A DNA stretch of 13,068 nt from an uncultured Pseudomonadota bacterium (GCA_903890265.1 CAITAM010000527.1:1-13068); one strand, 5' to 3'; positions 1-6,674 are shown, counted from the first letter of the stretch. Notes: generated from the letters alone by a model not told the origin. Numbers and translations are program-made.

Positions 1-589
1 GCCGTGCTTCCTCGACCCGCGCGTGCAGCTCGTCAGCCGATTCGATGACCCGCATGCCACGGCCACCCCCACCCCAGCTGGCCTTGAGCATGACCGGGTA
101 GCCCACCGCCGCGGCGAGGGCCTCGACGGCGGCCCGATCCGCCGGCAACGGCGGCGACGCGGGCATGACGGGCACGCCGGCCGCCACCGCGAGCTCGCGC
201 GCCGACACCTTGTTGCCGAGGAGGCGGAGCGTCGCCGCGCAGGGCCCGACGAAGATGAGGCCTGCGGCCCGGCAGGCCTCGGCGAAGTCCGGGTTCTCCG
301 AGAGGAAGCCGTAGCCCGGGTGCACGGCATCGCAATGGGACTCGCGCGCGATGCGGATGATGTCGGGGATGTCGAGATAGGCCTCGACCGGGCCCTTGCC
401 GTCACCGACGAGGTAGCTCTCGTCGGCCTTGAAGCGGTGCAGGGCAAAGCGATCCTCCTTCGAGTAGATCGCCACCGTGCGAATGCCGAGTTCATGCGCT
501 GCGCGCATCACCCGTATGGTGATTTCGCCCCGGTTGGCAATCAGCAGCCGCTGAATCCGCTGAGCGGAACCCGATGTGCTTGGACCCAT
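1..589 (-). CDS. pyc: Pyruvate carboxylase, N-terminal part (biotin carboxylase domain); cut by left edge
   Basis: Only the first 196 residues are visible; the 3' part lies beyond base 1. Pyruvate carboxylase makes oxaloacetate from pyruvate, bicarbonate and ATP in the cytoplasm, using a biotin cofactor. Visible are the biotin carboxylase opening (LIANRGEITIRV, residues 16-27), the block SKEDRFALHRFKADESYLVG (43-62), HPGYGFLSENP (90-100) and the start of the ATP-grasp domain with the glycine-rich loop KASWGGGGRGM (169-179). The second block and the SWGGGG form of the loop are typical of pyruvate carboxylase rather than of AccC or acyl-CoA carboxylases. I cannot see whether it is one long chain or a separate A subunit. 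The ATG at 589-587 follows GGAGTGG with a 4-nt gap, and the family's N-terminus fits. It is 177 bp downstream of the ABC exporter on the same strand, so it may have its own promoter. Confidence 0.88.
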   Translation of the reverse strand, partial: MGPSTSGSAQRIQRLLIANRGEITIRVMRAAHELGIRTVAIYSKEDRFALHRFKADESYLVGDGKGPVEAYLDIPDIIRIARESHCDAVHPGYGFLSENPDFAEACRAAGLIFVGPCAATLRLLGNKVSARELAVAAGVPVMPASPPLPADRAAVEALAAAVGYPVMLKASWGGGGRGMRVIESADELHARVEEAR

Positions 590-766
590 GAAACCACTCC
601 GCGCACGCCAGGGAGCATGCGATACAGGCATTCCAACCCGAGGCCGGTCTGACGGCAGGCCAGCGACGCGACGCCGCGGCGCCCTGCCGGCTCAGCCCCC
701 CCCGGCCAGTCTAGGGAATTTCGCCGCCCCGCGTGACGCCCGCAGGACCGCGCCGACCCGACCGTC
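590..766 (-). promoter_or_regulatory. Leader/intergenic stretch upstream of pyc with a possible -10 box
   Basis: This 177-bp gap separates the exporter stop from the pyc start. On the minus strand TAGACT (708-713) matches the -10 consensus at 4 of 6 positions. No good -35 lies 16-18 bp upstream; the nearest reads GTCACG or TCACGC. A run of eight G on the minus strand (C on plus, 696-703) would fall about at or just after the start point, giving a leader of roughly 110 nt. I see no hairpin with a T-run that would end the exporter transcript here. The promoter is a weak guess; a separate transcript for pyc is plausible but not shown. Confidence 0.25.
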
Positions 767-2539
767 TCAGCCGGACGGGTCCCAGTCCTCGGCGGCGGGG
801 TCGTTCGCGTCCGCAACGAACCGGCCCTGGGCGTCGAGTTCGGCAAACACGCCCTTTTGCCGGACAAGCTCGTCGTAGCGTCCGTGCTCGATGAGCTCAC
901 CGTCCTTCAGCACGAGGATGAGGTCCGCGCTGCGCACGGTGGAGAGCCGGTGCGCGATGACGAACGTCGTGCGCTCGCGCGTCAGCGCGTCCAGCGCGCG
1001 CTGGATGCGCGCCTCGGTCGCGTTGTCGAGCGCGCTCGTCGCCTCGTCGAGGATCAGGATCGGCGCGTTCTTCAGCATCGCCCGCGCGATCGACAGGCGC
1101 TGTCGCTCGCCACCCGACAGGGAGCGGCCACGCTCGGAGATGATGGTGGCGTAGCCCTCGGGCTTCATCACGATGAAGTTATGGGCCTCGGCCGCGCGGG
1201 CGGCCGCTTCGATCTCCGCCTGCTTCGCATCGGGCTTGCCGAGCGTCAGGTTGTCCGCAATCGAGCGGTAAAAGAGCCCCGCGTCCTGGAAGACCACGCC
1301 GATGGCACGGCGCAGCGAGTTGAGATCGACCGTGCGTATGTCGACACCGTCGATGGTGATGCGGCCCTCGGTCGGGTCGTAGACGCGGTACAGCAGGCTG
1401 AGGGCGGTGGTCTTGCCGGCGCCGGTCGGGCCGACGATCGCGACGGTGGAGCCCGCCGGCGCGCGAAACGACAGCCCGCGGATCGCCGGGTGCGCGGCGT
1501 CGTAGCCGAAGGACACGTTCTCGAACACGACCTCGCCCTTGACGTCGCCGAGCTGTGGCATGCCGGCGACTTCCCGCACGGCCGGTGGGGTATCCAGCAC
1601 GGCGAAGAAGTCGCGCAGCGACGGTGTCTGGAAAAACAGCCCGGAAATGAAGGAGGCGAACTGCTCGAGTCGCCCGATCAGCATGTTCGCGAAGCCCACG
1701 AAGCTGACGATCGTGCCGACCGAGGCCTCGCCGGTGCCGTTCAGCTGCGCGCCGAGCGCGAAGATCGCCACGATCGTCAGGGTGCTCGCCGTCCGGTTGG
1801 CGACGCTGAGCCAGGCCCAGCCGGTCAGCACGGGGTACTGCGCCGCCAGCACGCCGCGCATCATGCTGCGCAGTTCCGCGACTTCGGCCGCCACGCGCGT
1901 GTAGCTCTGCACGACCATCACGTTGCCGAACACGTCGCTGGCGCGTTCGGAGATGGCGTTGTGCAGCCGCTCGACCTCGTCCTGCGCCTTGCTGGTGCGC
2001 TGCATGGCGATGGCGTTGAAGAGCGAGAAGGTGGTCATGAGGAGGATCATGAGCACCGCGAGCTTCCAGTTCATCTGCAGCGCCAGCGGGATCATGACCA
2101 CGATGGACAGCACCGTGACCAGATGATCGCGAAAGAAGCCGAGCCAGATCCCGAACAGGTTGCTGCTGCCGCTGTGCAGGATGCGCAGCAGGCGGCCGGT
2201 ATGGTGTTCACCGTGCCAGGACAGCGGCAGGGCGATGGCGTGGGCGAAGAAGTCGCCGATGATGGCGAGGCGGCGGCGGTGTGCGAGGCGGTCGGCGTGC
2301 AGGGAGACGAGGACGCTCGCGACGACACCACCGAGGCCAATGCCAGCCCACAGCTTGATGTAGTGCCAGGCCTCCGTGTGGCCCTGGGCGGCAAGGGAGT
2401 CGACGACCCGGCCGAACAGCCACGGCTCGAGGAAAAAGACGCCGGCGAGCGCGAGGTTCGCGACGACGAGGGCCGCGGCCAGCCATTTCTCCGGCGCGAG
2501 CAGGCGGATGACGCGGACGTAGATCGTCAGGATCGACAT
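767..2539 (-). CDS. ndvA: NdvA-like glucan ABC exporter (fused permease and ATPase)
   Basis: This 590-residue half-transporter of the inner membrane would act as a homodimer. Residues 1-310 hold the membrane domain, with hydrophobic segments near 20-45, 62-82, 139-178 and 250-300. The nucleotide-binding domain follows: Walker A GPTGAGKT (370-377), Q-loop Q418, signature LSGGERQR (474-481), Walker B ILILDE (494-499) and switch H530. The start MSILTIYVR, DRLAHRRR (83-90), AQYPVL (233-238) and VGFANMLIGRL (281-291) resemble rhizobial NdvA/ChvA, which export cyclic beta-1,2-glucan. The length also fits. The actual substrate is inferred, since no NdvB-type glucan synthase is in the window. ATG 2539 matches the family N-terminus, but a GTG two codons upstream (2545) has GAGGGG at a better 9-nt spacing, so 592 residues are possible. 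A longer open frame continues upstream to 3247 inside the dehydrogenase gene and is not credible. Confidence 0.88.
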   Translation of the reverse strand: MSILTIYVRVIRLLAPEKWLAAALVVANLALAGVFFLEPWLFGRVVDSLAAQGHTEAWHYIKLWAGIGLGGVVASVLVSLHADRLAHRRRLAIIGDFFAHAIALPLSWHGEHHTGRLLRILHSGSSNLFGIWLGFFRDHLVTVLSIVVMIPLALQMNWKLAVLMILLMTTFSLFNAIAMQRTSKAQDEVERLHNAISERASDVFGNVMVVQSYTRVAAEVAELRSMMRGVLAAQYPVLTGWAWLSVANRTASTLTIVAIFALGAQLNGTGEASVGTIVSFVGFANMLIGRLEQFASFISGLFFQTPSLRDFFAVLDTPPAVREVAGMPQLGDVKGEVVFENVSFGYDAAHPAIRGLSFRAPAGSTVAIVGPTGAGKTTALSLLYRVYDPTEGRITIDGVDIRTVDLNSLRRAIGVVFQDAGLFYRSIADNLTLGKPDAKQAEIEAAARAAEAHNFIVMKPEGYATIISERGRSLSGGERQRLSIARAMLKNAPILILDEATSALDNATEARIQRALDALTRERTTFVIAHRLSTVRSADLILVLKDGELIEHGRYDELVRQKGVFAELDAQGRFVADANDPAAEDWDPSG

Positions 2540-2627
2540 GGCCACTGCGGCAGTCCCCTCGGTTGGGCGTCGGGGACCGGGCGGGTATCGCTCCGGTTCG
2601 TGGTGGCGCTGGGCCCGAGCCAGCCTT

Positions 2628-2656
2628 CTTTTATCGGACGACCCGCCGCACTGCAA
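2628..2656 (-). promoter_or_regulatory. Possible promoter for the NdvA-like gene
   Basis: In the 146-bp gap between the dehydrogenase stop and the exporter start, the minus strand reads TTGCAG (2656-2651), a 17-bp spacer and TAAAAG (2633-2628). These match the sigma70 -35 and -10 boxes at 3 and 4 of 6 positions. The spacing is ideal but the boxes are weak. The AT-rich block around 2628-2635 stands out in GC-rich surroundings. If real, the leader would be about 80 nt and the exporter could be expressed apart from the bactofilin-dehydrogenase genes. Confidence 0.28.
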
Positions 2657-2685
2657 CCGAAATCGCGGACCGCCGGGGTGCCGCG

Positions 2686-3453
2686 TCAGGTGCGCAGGTA
2701 GCTGGCGCCGTTGAGATCGATGATGCTGCCGGTCATCGCGGGCGGCGCATCGAGCGCGCAGTACACGGCCGCGGCGGCGATTTCGGTCGGCTCCGCGACC
2801 CGCCCGAGCGGATGCTGGGCGAGGATCTCCGGACCGCCCGGACCCTCGAGGTAGCCGACCGCCATGTCGGTCCGGACCCAGCCGGGGGCGAGCGCAAAGA
2901 CATAGATCTCGTGCGGCGCGAGCGCCTTGGCCAGCGACTGGCTGAGTGAATTGAGGCCCGCTTTGCTGGCGCCGTACGCGGGGGCGTCGGGCTCCCCGCG
3001 AAAGGCGCCGCGCGATGAAATATTGACGATCCGACCCCGTCCGATCGCGGAGGCCTCCCGGCGGGCCATCGCCTGGGCGGCGAGCAGCGACAGGTTCGCG
3101 GGACCGGCGAGGTTCGTGTCGAGCACCGCCCGCCAGGTCCGGCACCAGTCGTCGTAGCCGGTGGCCAGTGGCGGGTGATCGGCGATGGCCGCGGCGTTGT
3201 TCACCAGGATATCGATCGGTCCCAGCTCGGCAGCCACCCGGGTGCACAGGCGCTCGCAGTCGGCAGCGGCACCGAGGTCCGCCGCGTAGTGCCGATGCCC
3301 GGCACCCGCGAGGCGCTCGAGCGTGGCCACGGCAGCCGCCTCGTTCCGATTGAAGTGAACAGCGACCCGCACGCCGCGGCTGGCGAGACCGACCGCGATG
3401 TCACGCCCGATGCCGCGCGACGCGCCGGTGACGAGTGCCACGAGCGCGCTCAT
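2686..3453 (-). CDS. SDR-family oxidoreductase (3-ketoacyl reductase-like)
   Basis: This is a 255-residue classical short-chain dehydrogenase/reductase, cytoplasmic, of normal length. The Rossmann nucleotide-binding motif TGASRGIG is at 9-16 and NNAA at 85-88. The catalytic tetrad is complete: N114, S147, Y160 and K164 (in YGASK). The HFNRNE stretch after the second strand (33-38) resembles FabG-like NADPH-preferring members. The C-terminal PGWVRTDM and DLNGA are also FabG-like. The substrate cannot be read from the sequence; FabG itself is only a distant possibility because the gene is not among fatty-acid synthesis genes. It starts 19 bp after the second bactofilin, with only a weak AGGG ribosome site at about 12 nt. 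It is therefore probably co-transcribed with the bactofilins. Confidence 0.88.
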   Translation of the reverse strand: MSALVALVTGASRGIGRDIAVGLASRGVRVAVHFNRNEAAAVATLERLAGAGHRHYAADLGAAADCERLCTRVAAELGPIDILVNNAAAIADHPPLATGYDDWCRTWRAVLDTNLAGPANLSLLAAQAMARREASAIGRGRIVNISSRGAFRGEPDAPAYGASKAGLNSLSQSLAKALAPHEIYVFALAPGWVRTDMAVGYLEGPGGPEILAQHPLGRVAEPTEIAAAAVYCALDAPPAMTGSIIDLNGASYLRT

Positions 3454-3472
3454 GCGCGGTCGGCCCTAGCGC

Positions 3473-4063
3473 TCACGCCGTGGCACCGATCTCGCTGCTG
3501 TCGCTTTTTTCCCGATTGGCCTCGTGACGGTCGAGCACGGCGCGCGCCGCCTTCGCCGCCGTCGCCATGTCGATGCGGCCGTTGAACGTGGCGCCGTCGG
3601 CAATGCTGACGCGCGGGGCGAAGAGGTTACCCGTCACGAGCGCCGTCGCCCGGAGCGAAATCGACTCCAGCGCATACAGGTCGCCGTGCACGGTCCCTTC
3701 GACGACGATCGATCGCGCGCGGCTGTCGCCCTTGACGACGCCCTCGACGCCGATACCGAGGTGCTGCGAGTGGTGGATCGCGCCCTCGATCGAACCCTGC
3801 AGCACGAAGTCCTCGTCGGCGTACAGATCGCCCCGGAAGCGCAGCGTGCGGCCGAGCACCGAGCGCGGCGCGGGGGCCGCCACGACGGCCGGCGCCGCAG
3901 CGGCGGGCTCCGCTTCCGCCAGGATGGCCTCGTCACTGGGCGCGGCTTCGGCCTCGTGCGCGGGCGCGACGGCTTCGGGGCTGGCCGCAGCAGGCTCGGT
4001 GGCGTCGCCAAGCAGGACGGCGATCGTCGCGTCGTTGCGGGAGGTTGGTTTGAACCAGCTCAC
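3473..4063 (-). CDS. Bactofilin (second of a tandem pair, with long N-terminal extension)
   Basis: Bactofilins are cytoskeletal proteins that polymerise without nucleotides and scaffold envelope enzymes. This one has 196 residues. A short head (1-20, starting MSWFKPTSR) is followed by a low-complexity Ala/Pro/Glu linker (about 21-67), the beta-helical bactofilin domain (about 68-166) and a charged tail. The domain shows LGRTLRFRGDL (70-80), the repeated G-x-hydrophobic rungs, and GNLFAPRVSIADGATFNG (145-162). I chose the GTG at 4063-4061. AAGGAG lies 7 nt upstream and overlaps the TAA stop of the first bactofilin, so translation is probably coupled, and the open frame upstream of it runs inside that gene. 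It shares the whole domain layout with its neighbour, including GNxxAP and SIxxGAxFxGxIDM, so the pair arose by duplication. Confidence 0.87.
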   Translation of the reverse strand: MSWFKPTSRNDATIAVLLGDATEPAAASPEAVAPAHEAEAAPSDEAILAEAEPAAAAPAVVAAPAPRSVLGRTLRFRGDLYADEDFVLQGSIEGAIHHSQHLGIGVEGVVKGDSRARSIVVEGTVHGDLYALESISLRATALVTGNLFAPRVSIADGATFNGRIDMATAAKAARAVLDRHEANREKSDSSEIGATA

Positions 4064-4073
4064 GGGGCTCTCC

Positions 4074-4457
4074 TTAGGGCTGAGGGCGCGACGAGCCGGG
4101 CTTCGCGGCCCCGCGCGCGGCTTCCATGTCGATCGAGCCGGTAAAGACGGCGCCCGGCTCGATGCTGATGGCGGGTGCGGTGATGTTGCCGCGCACTTCG
4201 GCGCTGGCATGCACGACCACGGACTTCGAGGCAAGCAGGTCGCCGTCAACGCGGCCCTGGACGGCAATGTGGCCGGCCCGGATCGAGGCATTGACGACGC
4301 CGGTCGGACCGACCGTCACGCGCGTCGACTGGTTAATGGTGCCGTTGATCTCGCCCAGCACGACGAGATCCTCCGCGGACGTGAGTTCGCCCGTGAAGCG
4401 GATCGACGGGCCGAGCACGGAACCGGCTTCCGGCACCGTGTTGTACGGGTTGCTCAT
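4074..4457 (-). CDS. Bactofilin (first of a tandem pair, short form)
   Basis: This 127-residue bactofilin is near the minimal size of the family. The domain fills about residues 13-112: LGPSIRFTGEL (15-25), EDLVVLGEINGTI (29-41), GRVDGDLLASKSV (68-80) and GNITAPAISIEPGAVFTG (90-107). A short disordered tail rich in Gly, Ser and Pro follows. It probably co-polymerises with, or works beside, the longer bactofilin that begins 10 nt after its stop. ATG 4457-4455 is preferred because GGAGG lies 8 nt upstream and the reading fits the family. An in-frame extension to 4553 would run through a strong palindrome and adds a sequence unlike bactofilins. No M23 peptidase or other usual bactofilin partner is adjacent; a dehydrogenase follows instead. 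Confidence 0.88.
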   Translation of the reverse strand: MSNPYNTVPEAGSVLGPSIRFTGELTSAEDLVVLGEINGTINQSTRVTVGPTGVVNASIRAGHIAVQGRVDGDLLASKSVVVHASAEVRGNITAPAISIEPGAVFTGSIDMEAARGAAKPGSSRPQP

Positions 4458-4490
4458 CTCGACCGCCTCCCTGACGTTCGCGTTGGCCGG

Positions 4491-4514
4491 CATCCCTGCC
4501 GATCGGGAGGGATG
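4491..4514. promoter_or_regulatory. 24-bp near-perfect palindrome upstream of the bactofilin operon
   Basis: The arms CATCCCT (4491-4497) and AGGGATG (4508-4514) flank the self-complementary core CCGATCGG (4499-4506). Twenty-two of 24 positions are symmetric; only 4498 and 4507 (G opposite G) break it. It ends 34 bp before the first bactofilin ATG and lies 140 bp before the divergent aldolase ATG. It could be an operator for a dimeric regulator or, if transcribed, a leader hairpin. It has no T-run, so it is not a standard terminator. Confidence 0.5.
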
Positions 4515-4620
4515 GTAGGCAGTACCGGGCGGACCTGCTGCCATGCGCGTCACACATTCCCGGCCGGCGTCGCGGCGGGAGTCGGTTTCTCGCGGGCTGC
4601 CTTCCCGAATCCGTCCGCGC

Positions 4621-4645
4621 TAGACTGCCACGAAAGGATCAGGAG
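4621..4645 (+). promoter_or_regulatory. Possible -10 box and ribosome site of the aldolase-MFS operon
   Basis: TAGACT (4621-4626) matches the -10 consensus at 4 of 6 positions, with no convincing -35 (TGCCTT at 17 bp). A start point near 4633 would give a leader of about 20 nt that contains the clear ribosome site AGGAG (4641-4645), 8 nt before the ATG. The ribosome site is solid and decides the start; the promoter is tentative. Confidence 0.35.
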
Positions 4646-4653
4646 TCCCAGCC

Positions 4654-5427
4654 ATGAATGCCCGAATCCAGGGGTCGCCGACGCCGGCCGACGCCGAGCG
4701 CCAGGCGCGCATCGATCTGGCCGCGTGCCACCGGCTGGCGGTCCGCTACGGCTACCACGAGGGCATCGACAATCACCTGACCCTGCTGGTGCCGGGTTAC
4801 GACGACCGGTTCCTGCTCGCGCCCTTCGGTCTGCACTGGTCCGAGGTGCGGGCCAGCGACTTTCTGGTCGTGTCGCTCGACGGCACGGTGCTGGCCGGGA
4901 AGGGCGCGGTCGAGGACACGGCGTTCTACATCCACGCGCCCCTGCACGGCGGCGCGCGGCGCATCCGCTGCGTGCTGCACACGCACATGCCGCACGCGAC
5001 GGCGCTCAGCATGCTCGAGAACCCGGTGCTCGAGATGGCGAGCCAGAATGCGCTCGGCTTCCACGGCCAGATCGCCTACGACCTGAATTACGGCGGTCTC
5101 GCGCTCGACCGGTCGGAAGGGGAGCGCATGGCGGCGGTGCTCGGCGACTGCTCGATGCTGCTGCTCGCCAACCACGGCATCGTGGCCACGGGCCGGTCGG
5201 TCGCCGATGCCTTCAACAGCCTGTATTTTTTCGAGCGGGCAGCCGAGGTACAGCTGCTGGCGCTGTCGACCGGCCGGCCGCTGCGGCGCGTGCCGGATGC
5301 GGTCGTCCGGCACACGCACGCGCAGTTCCAGGCCGCCACCGACGTCGGCGGTGCCGGGCGCGTGGAGTTGCACTTTGCCGCGCTGAAGCGGCTGCTTGAC
5401 CGCGCCGAACCGGATTACGCCCACTGA
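4654..5427 (+). CDS. Class II aldolase/adducin-family protein
   Basis: This is a 257-residue soluble protein of the zinc-dependent class II aldolase/adducin fold. Zinc ligands are visible as HTHMPH (H109, H111) and ANHG (H174). E87 sits where the FucA catalytic acid E73 lies. The block EGIDNHLTLLVPG (36-48) is the form seen in longer adducin-like members rather than in fuculose-phosphate or ribulose-phosphate enzymes. The residues just before E87 are Gly-Ala-Val. FucA has phosphate-binding serines at the matching place, so an unphosphorylated substrate is possible. The reaction itself cannot be named. ATG 4654 follows AGGAG by 8 nt. The stop (TGA, 5425-5427) overlaps the proposed start of the MFS gene, so the two are probably one operon with linked roles in uptake and breakdown of a sugar acid or related compound. 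Confidence 0.82.
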   Translation: MNARIQGSPTPADAERQARIDLAACHRLAVRYGYHEGIDNHLTLLVPGYDDRFLLAPFGLHWSEVRASDFLVVSLDGTVLAGKGAVEDTAFYIHAPLHGGARRIRCVLHTHMPHATALSMLENPVLEMASQNALGFHGQIAYDLNYGGLALDRSEGERMAAVLGDCSMLLLANHGIVATGRSVADAFNSLYFFERAAEVQLLALSTGRPLRRVPDAVVRHTHAQFQAATDVGGAGRVELHFAALKRLLDRAEPDYAH

Positions 5428-6674
5428 ACGCGCCGGCCCCGGAGCCCGGCCTGCCGGCCAACGCGGCCGTCAGCCGCGTCGTCCTGCTGCTCGCGGCGGC
5501 GCTCTTCATCAATTACGTGGACCGCGGCGCGCTGCCGACCGCGGCGCACCTGATCCAGCCCGACCTGCAGCTCGGCGAGACCGAGCTCGGCAAGCTCATG
5601 TCGGCGTTTTTCTGGACGTACGCACTCGCCCAGATTCCCGTGGGCTGGCTCGCCGAGCGCTTCGGAGCCCAGCGCGTGCTCGCGCTCGGCGTCGCGCTCT
5701 GGGCGGTGGCGACCCTGCTGGTCGGCGTGACCAGCGGCTTCACCGCGCTCATCGTGCTGCGCATGATGCTCGGCGTCGGCGAGAGCGCGGCGTTCCCCTG
5801 CGCGTCGCAGATCCTCGCCGCCAGCGTGCCGGTCGCCGGTCTCGGTCGCGCCAACGGCATCCTGGCGGTCGGCTACCTGCTGGGACCGGCGTTCGGCACC
5901 TACGTGGGCGCCCTGCTGATGGACCGGTTTGGCTGGCGGGCGGCGTTCGTGGTGTTCGGTGCCGGCTCCCTGCTCTGGCTGTGGCCGTGGCTCAGGACCC
6001 CGGTCCAGCGGCTGGCACCGCCCACCGCCGGTGACGCGGCACCGCCGCTCTGGGACATCGTCCGCAAGCGGGCGCTGTGGGGTGCCGGCATCGGCCATTT
6101 CTGCGGCAACTACAGCTTCTATTTCATGCTGTCCTGGCTGCCGTATTACCTCGTCCGTGAGCGCGGCTTTTCGACGGTGGACATGGCGACGGTGCTCGGC
6201 CTCGCCTTTCTGCTGAACGCGGTCGGCGGTTACCTCGGTGGCTGGGCGATCGACAAGTGGATCATGCGCGGCGGTGCGGCGAACGTCGCCTACAAGGTGG
6301 CGATGGCGCTCGGCCATGGCGGGGCGATCGTCTGCATGCTGGCGATCGCGCTCGGCAACCGGCCGGTCGCGCTGCTCGCCATCTACGCGTACCAGCTCCT
6401 GTGCGGCATCGCATCCCCCGGCGTCTTTGCGATCCCGCAGATCATTGCCGGGACCCGCGCCGCGGGCCGCTGGGTCGGGATCCAGAATTTCATGGGCAAC
6501 ACGTCTGGCATCGTCGGGCCGTGGCTGACGGGCGCGATCGTCGAGCAGACCGGGCACTTCCAGTACGCGTTCTTCCTCGGCGCGGCGATCGCCGTGCTCG
6601 GTACCGTCGCCTGGCTGGTGATCCTGCCACGCATCGAGCCCATTCGCTGGCAGGCGCGCGGCGGCCTTACTTAG
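5424..6674 (+). CDS. MFS transporter, anion:cation symporter (ACS) type, likely CTG start
   Basis: This is an inner-membrane secondary transporter of about 416 residues with roughly 12 hydrophobic helices. Helix 1 (RVVLLLAAALFINYVDRG) and the A-like motif GWLAERFGAQRVL resemble ACS-family hexuronate, glucarate and other organic-anion symporters. The substrate is not readable. The first in-frame ATG/GTG/TTG is GTG 5517, which cuts off most of helix 1, so the gene must start earlier. The frame is open back to TGA 5397-5399. Between that stop and 5517 the only common alternative starts are CTG codons, at 5424 and 5451 ahead of helix 1 and at 5484 and 5487 inside it. CTG 5424 overlaps the aldolase stop as CTGA, with GGA 9 nt upstream, and fits translational coupling. 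The 3' end overlaps the eda stop by 8 bp on the opposite strand. Confidence 0.82.
   Translation: MNAPAPEPGLPANAAVSRVVLLLAAALFINYVDRGALPTAAHLIQPDLQLGETELGKLMSAFFWTYALAQIPVGWLAERFGAQRVLALGVALWAVATLLVGVTSGFTALIVLRMMLGVGESAAFPCASQILAASVPVAGLGRANGILAVGYLLGPAFGTYVGALLMDRFGWRAAFVVFGAGSLLWLWPWLRTPVQRLAPPTAGDAAPPLWDIVRKRALWGAGIGHFCGNYSFYFMLSWLPYYLVRERGFSTVDMATVLGLAFLLNAVGGYLGGWAIDKWIMRGGAANVAYKVAMALGHGGAIVCMLAIALGNRPVALLAIYAYQLLCGIASPGVFAIPQIIAGTRAAGRWVGIQNFMGNTSGIVGPWLTGAIVEQTGHFQYAFFLGAAIAVLGTVAWLVILPRIEPIRWQARGGLT

Noticed and set aside
857..2701. A 614-codon open frame on the plus strand opposite the exporter
   Set aside because: It mirrors the coding frame of a GC-rich gene; the product is Asp/Arg/His/Val-rich low-complexity sequence typical of antisense shadows.
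767..3247. An 826-codon open frame on the minus strand that joins the exporter to 236 extra residues upstream
   Set aside because: The extra part lies inside the SDR gene in another frame, is Arg/Gly-rich with no family likeness, and the exporter itself begins with a typical NdvA N-terminus at 2539.
4514..4528. GGTA-N5-TACC and one TACCGG in the bactofilin-aldolase gap as a site for the same GntR regulator
   Set aside because: Only one copy with a different half-site spacing (5 bp rather than 3); not enough to claim shared control.
4458..4553. N-terminal extension of the first bactofilin to ATG 4553
   Set aside because: It runs through the 24-bp palindrome, lacks bactofilin likeness, and the ATG at 4457 has GGAGG at good spacing.
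3567..5399. A 610-codon plus-strand open frame over the bactofilins and the aldolase
   Set aside because: It crosses a divergent promoter gap and two well-supported gene sets, and its sequence has no domain likeness.
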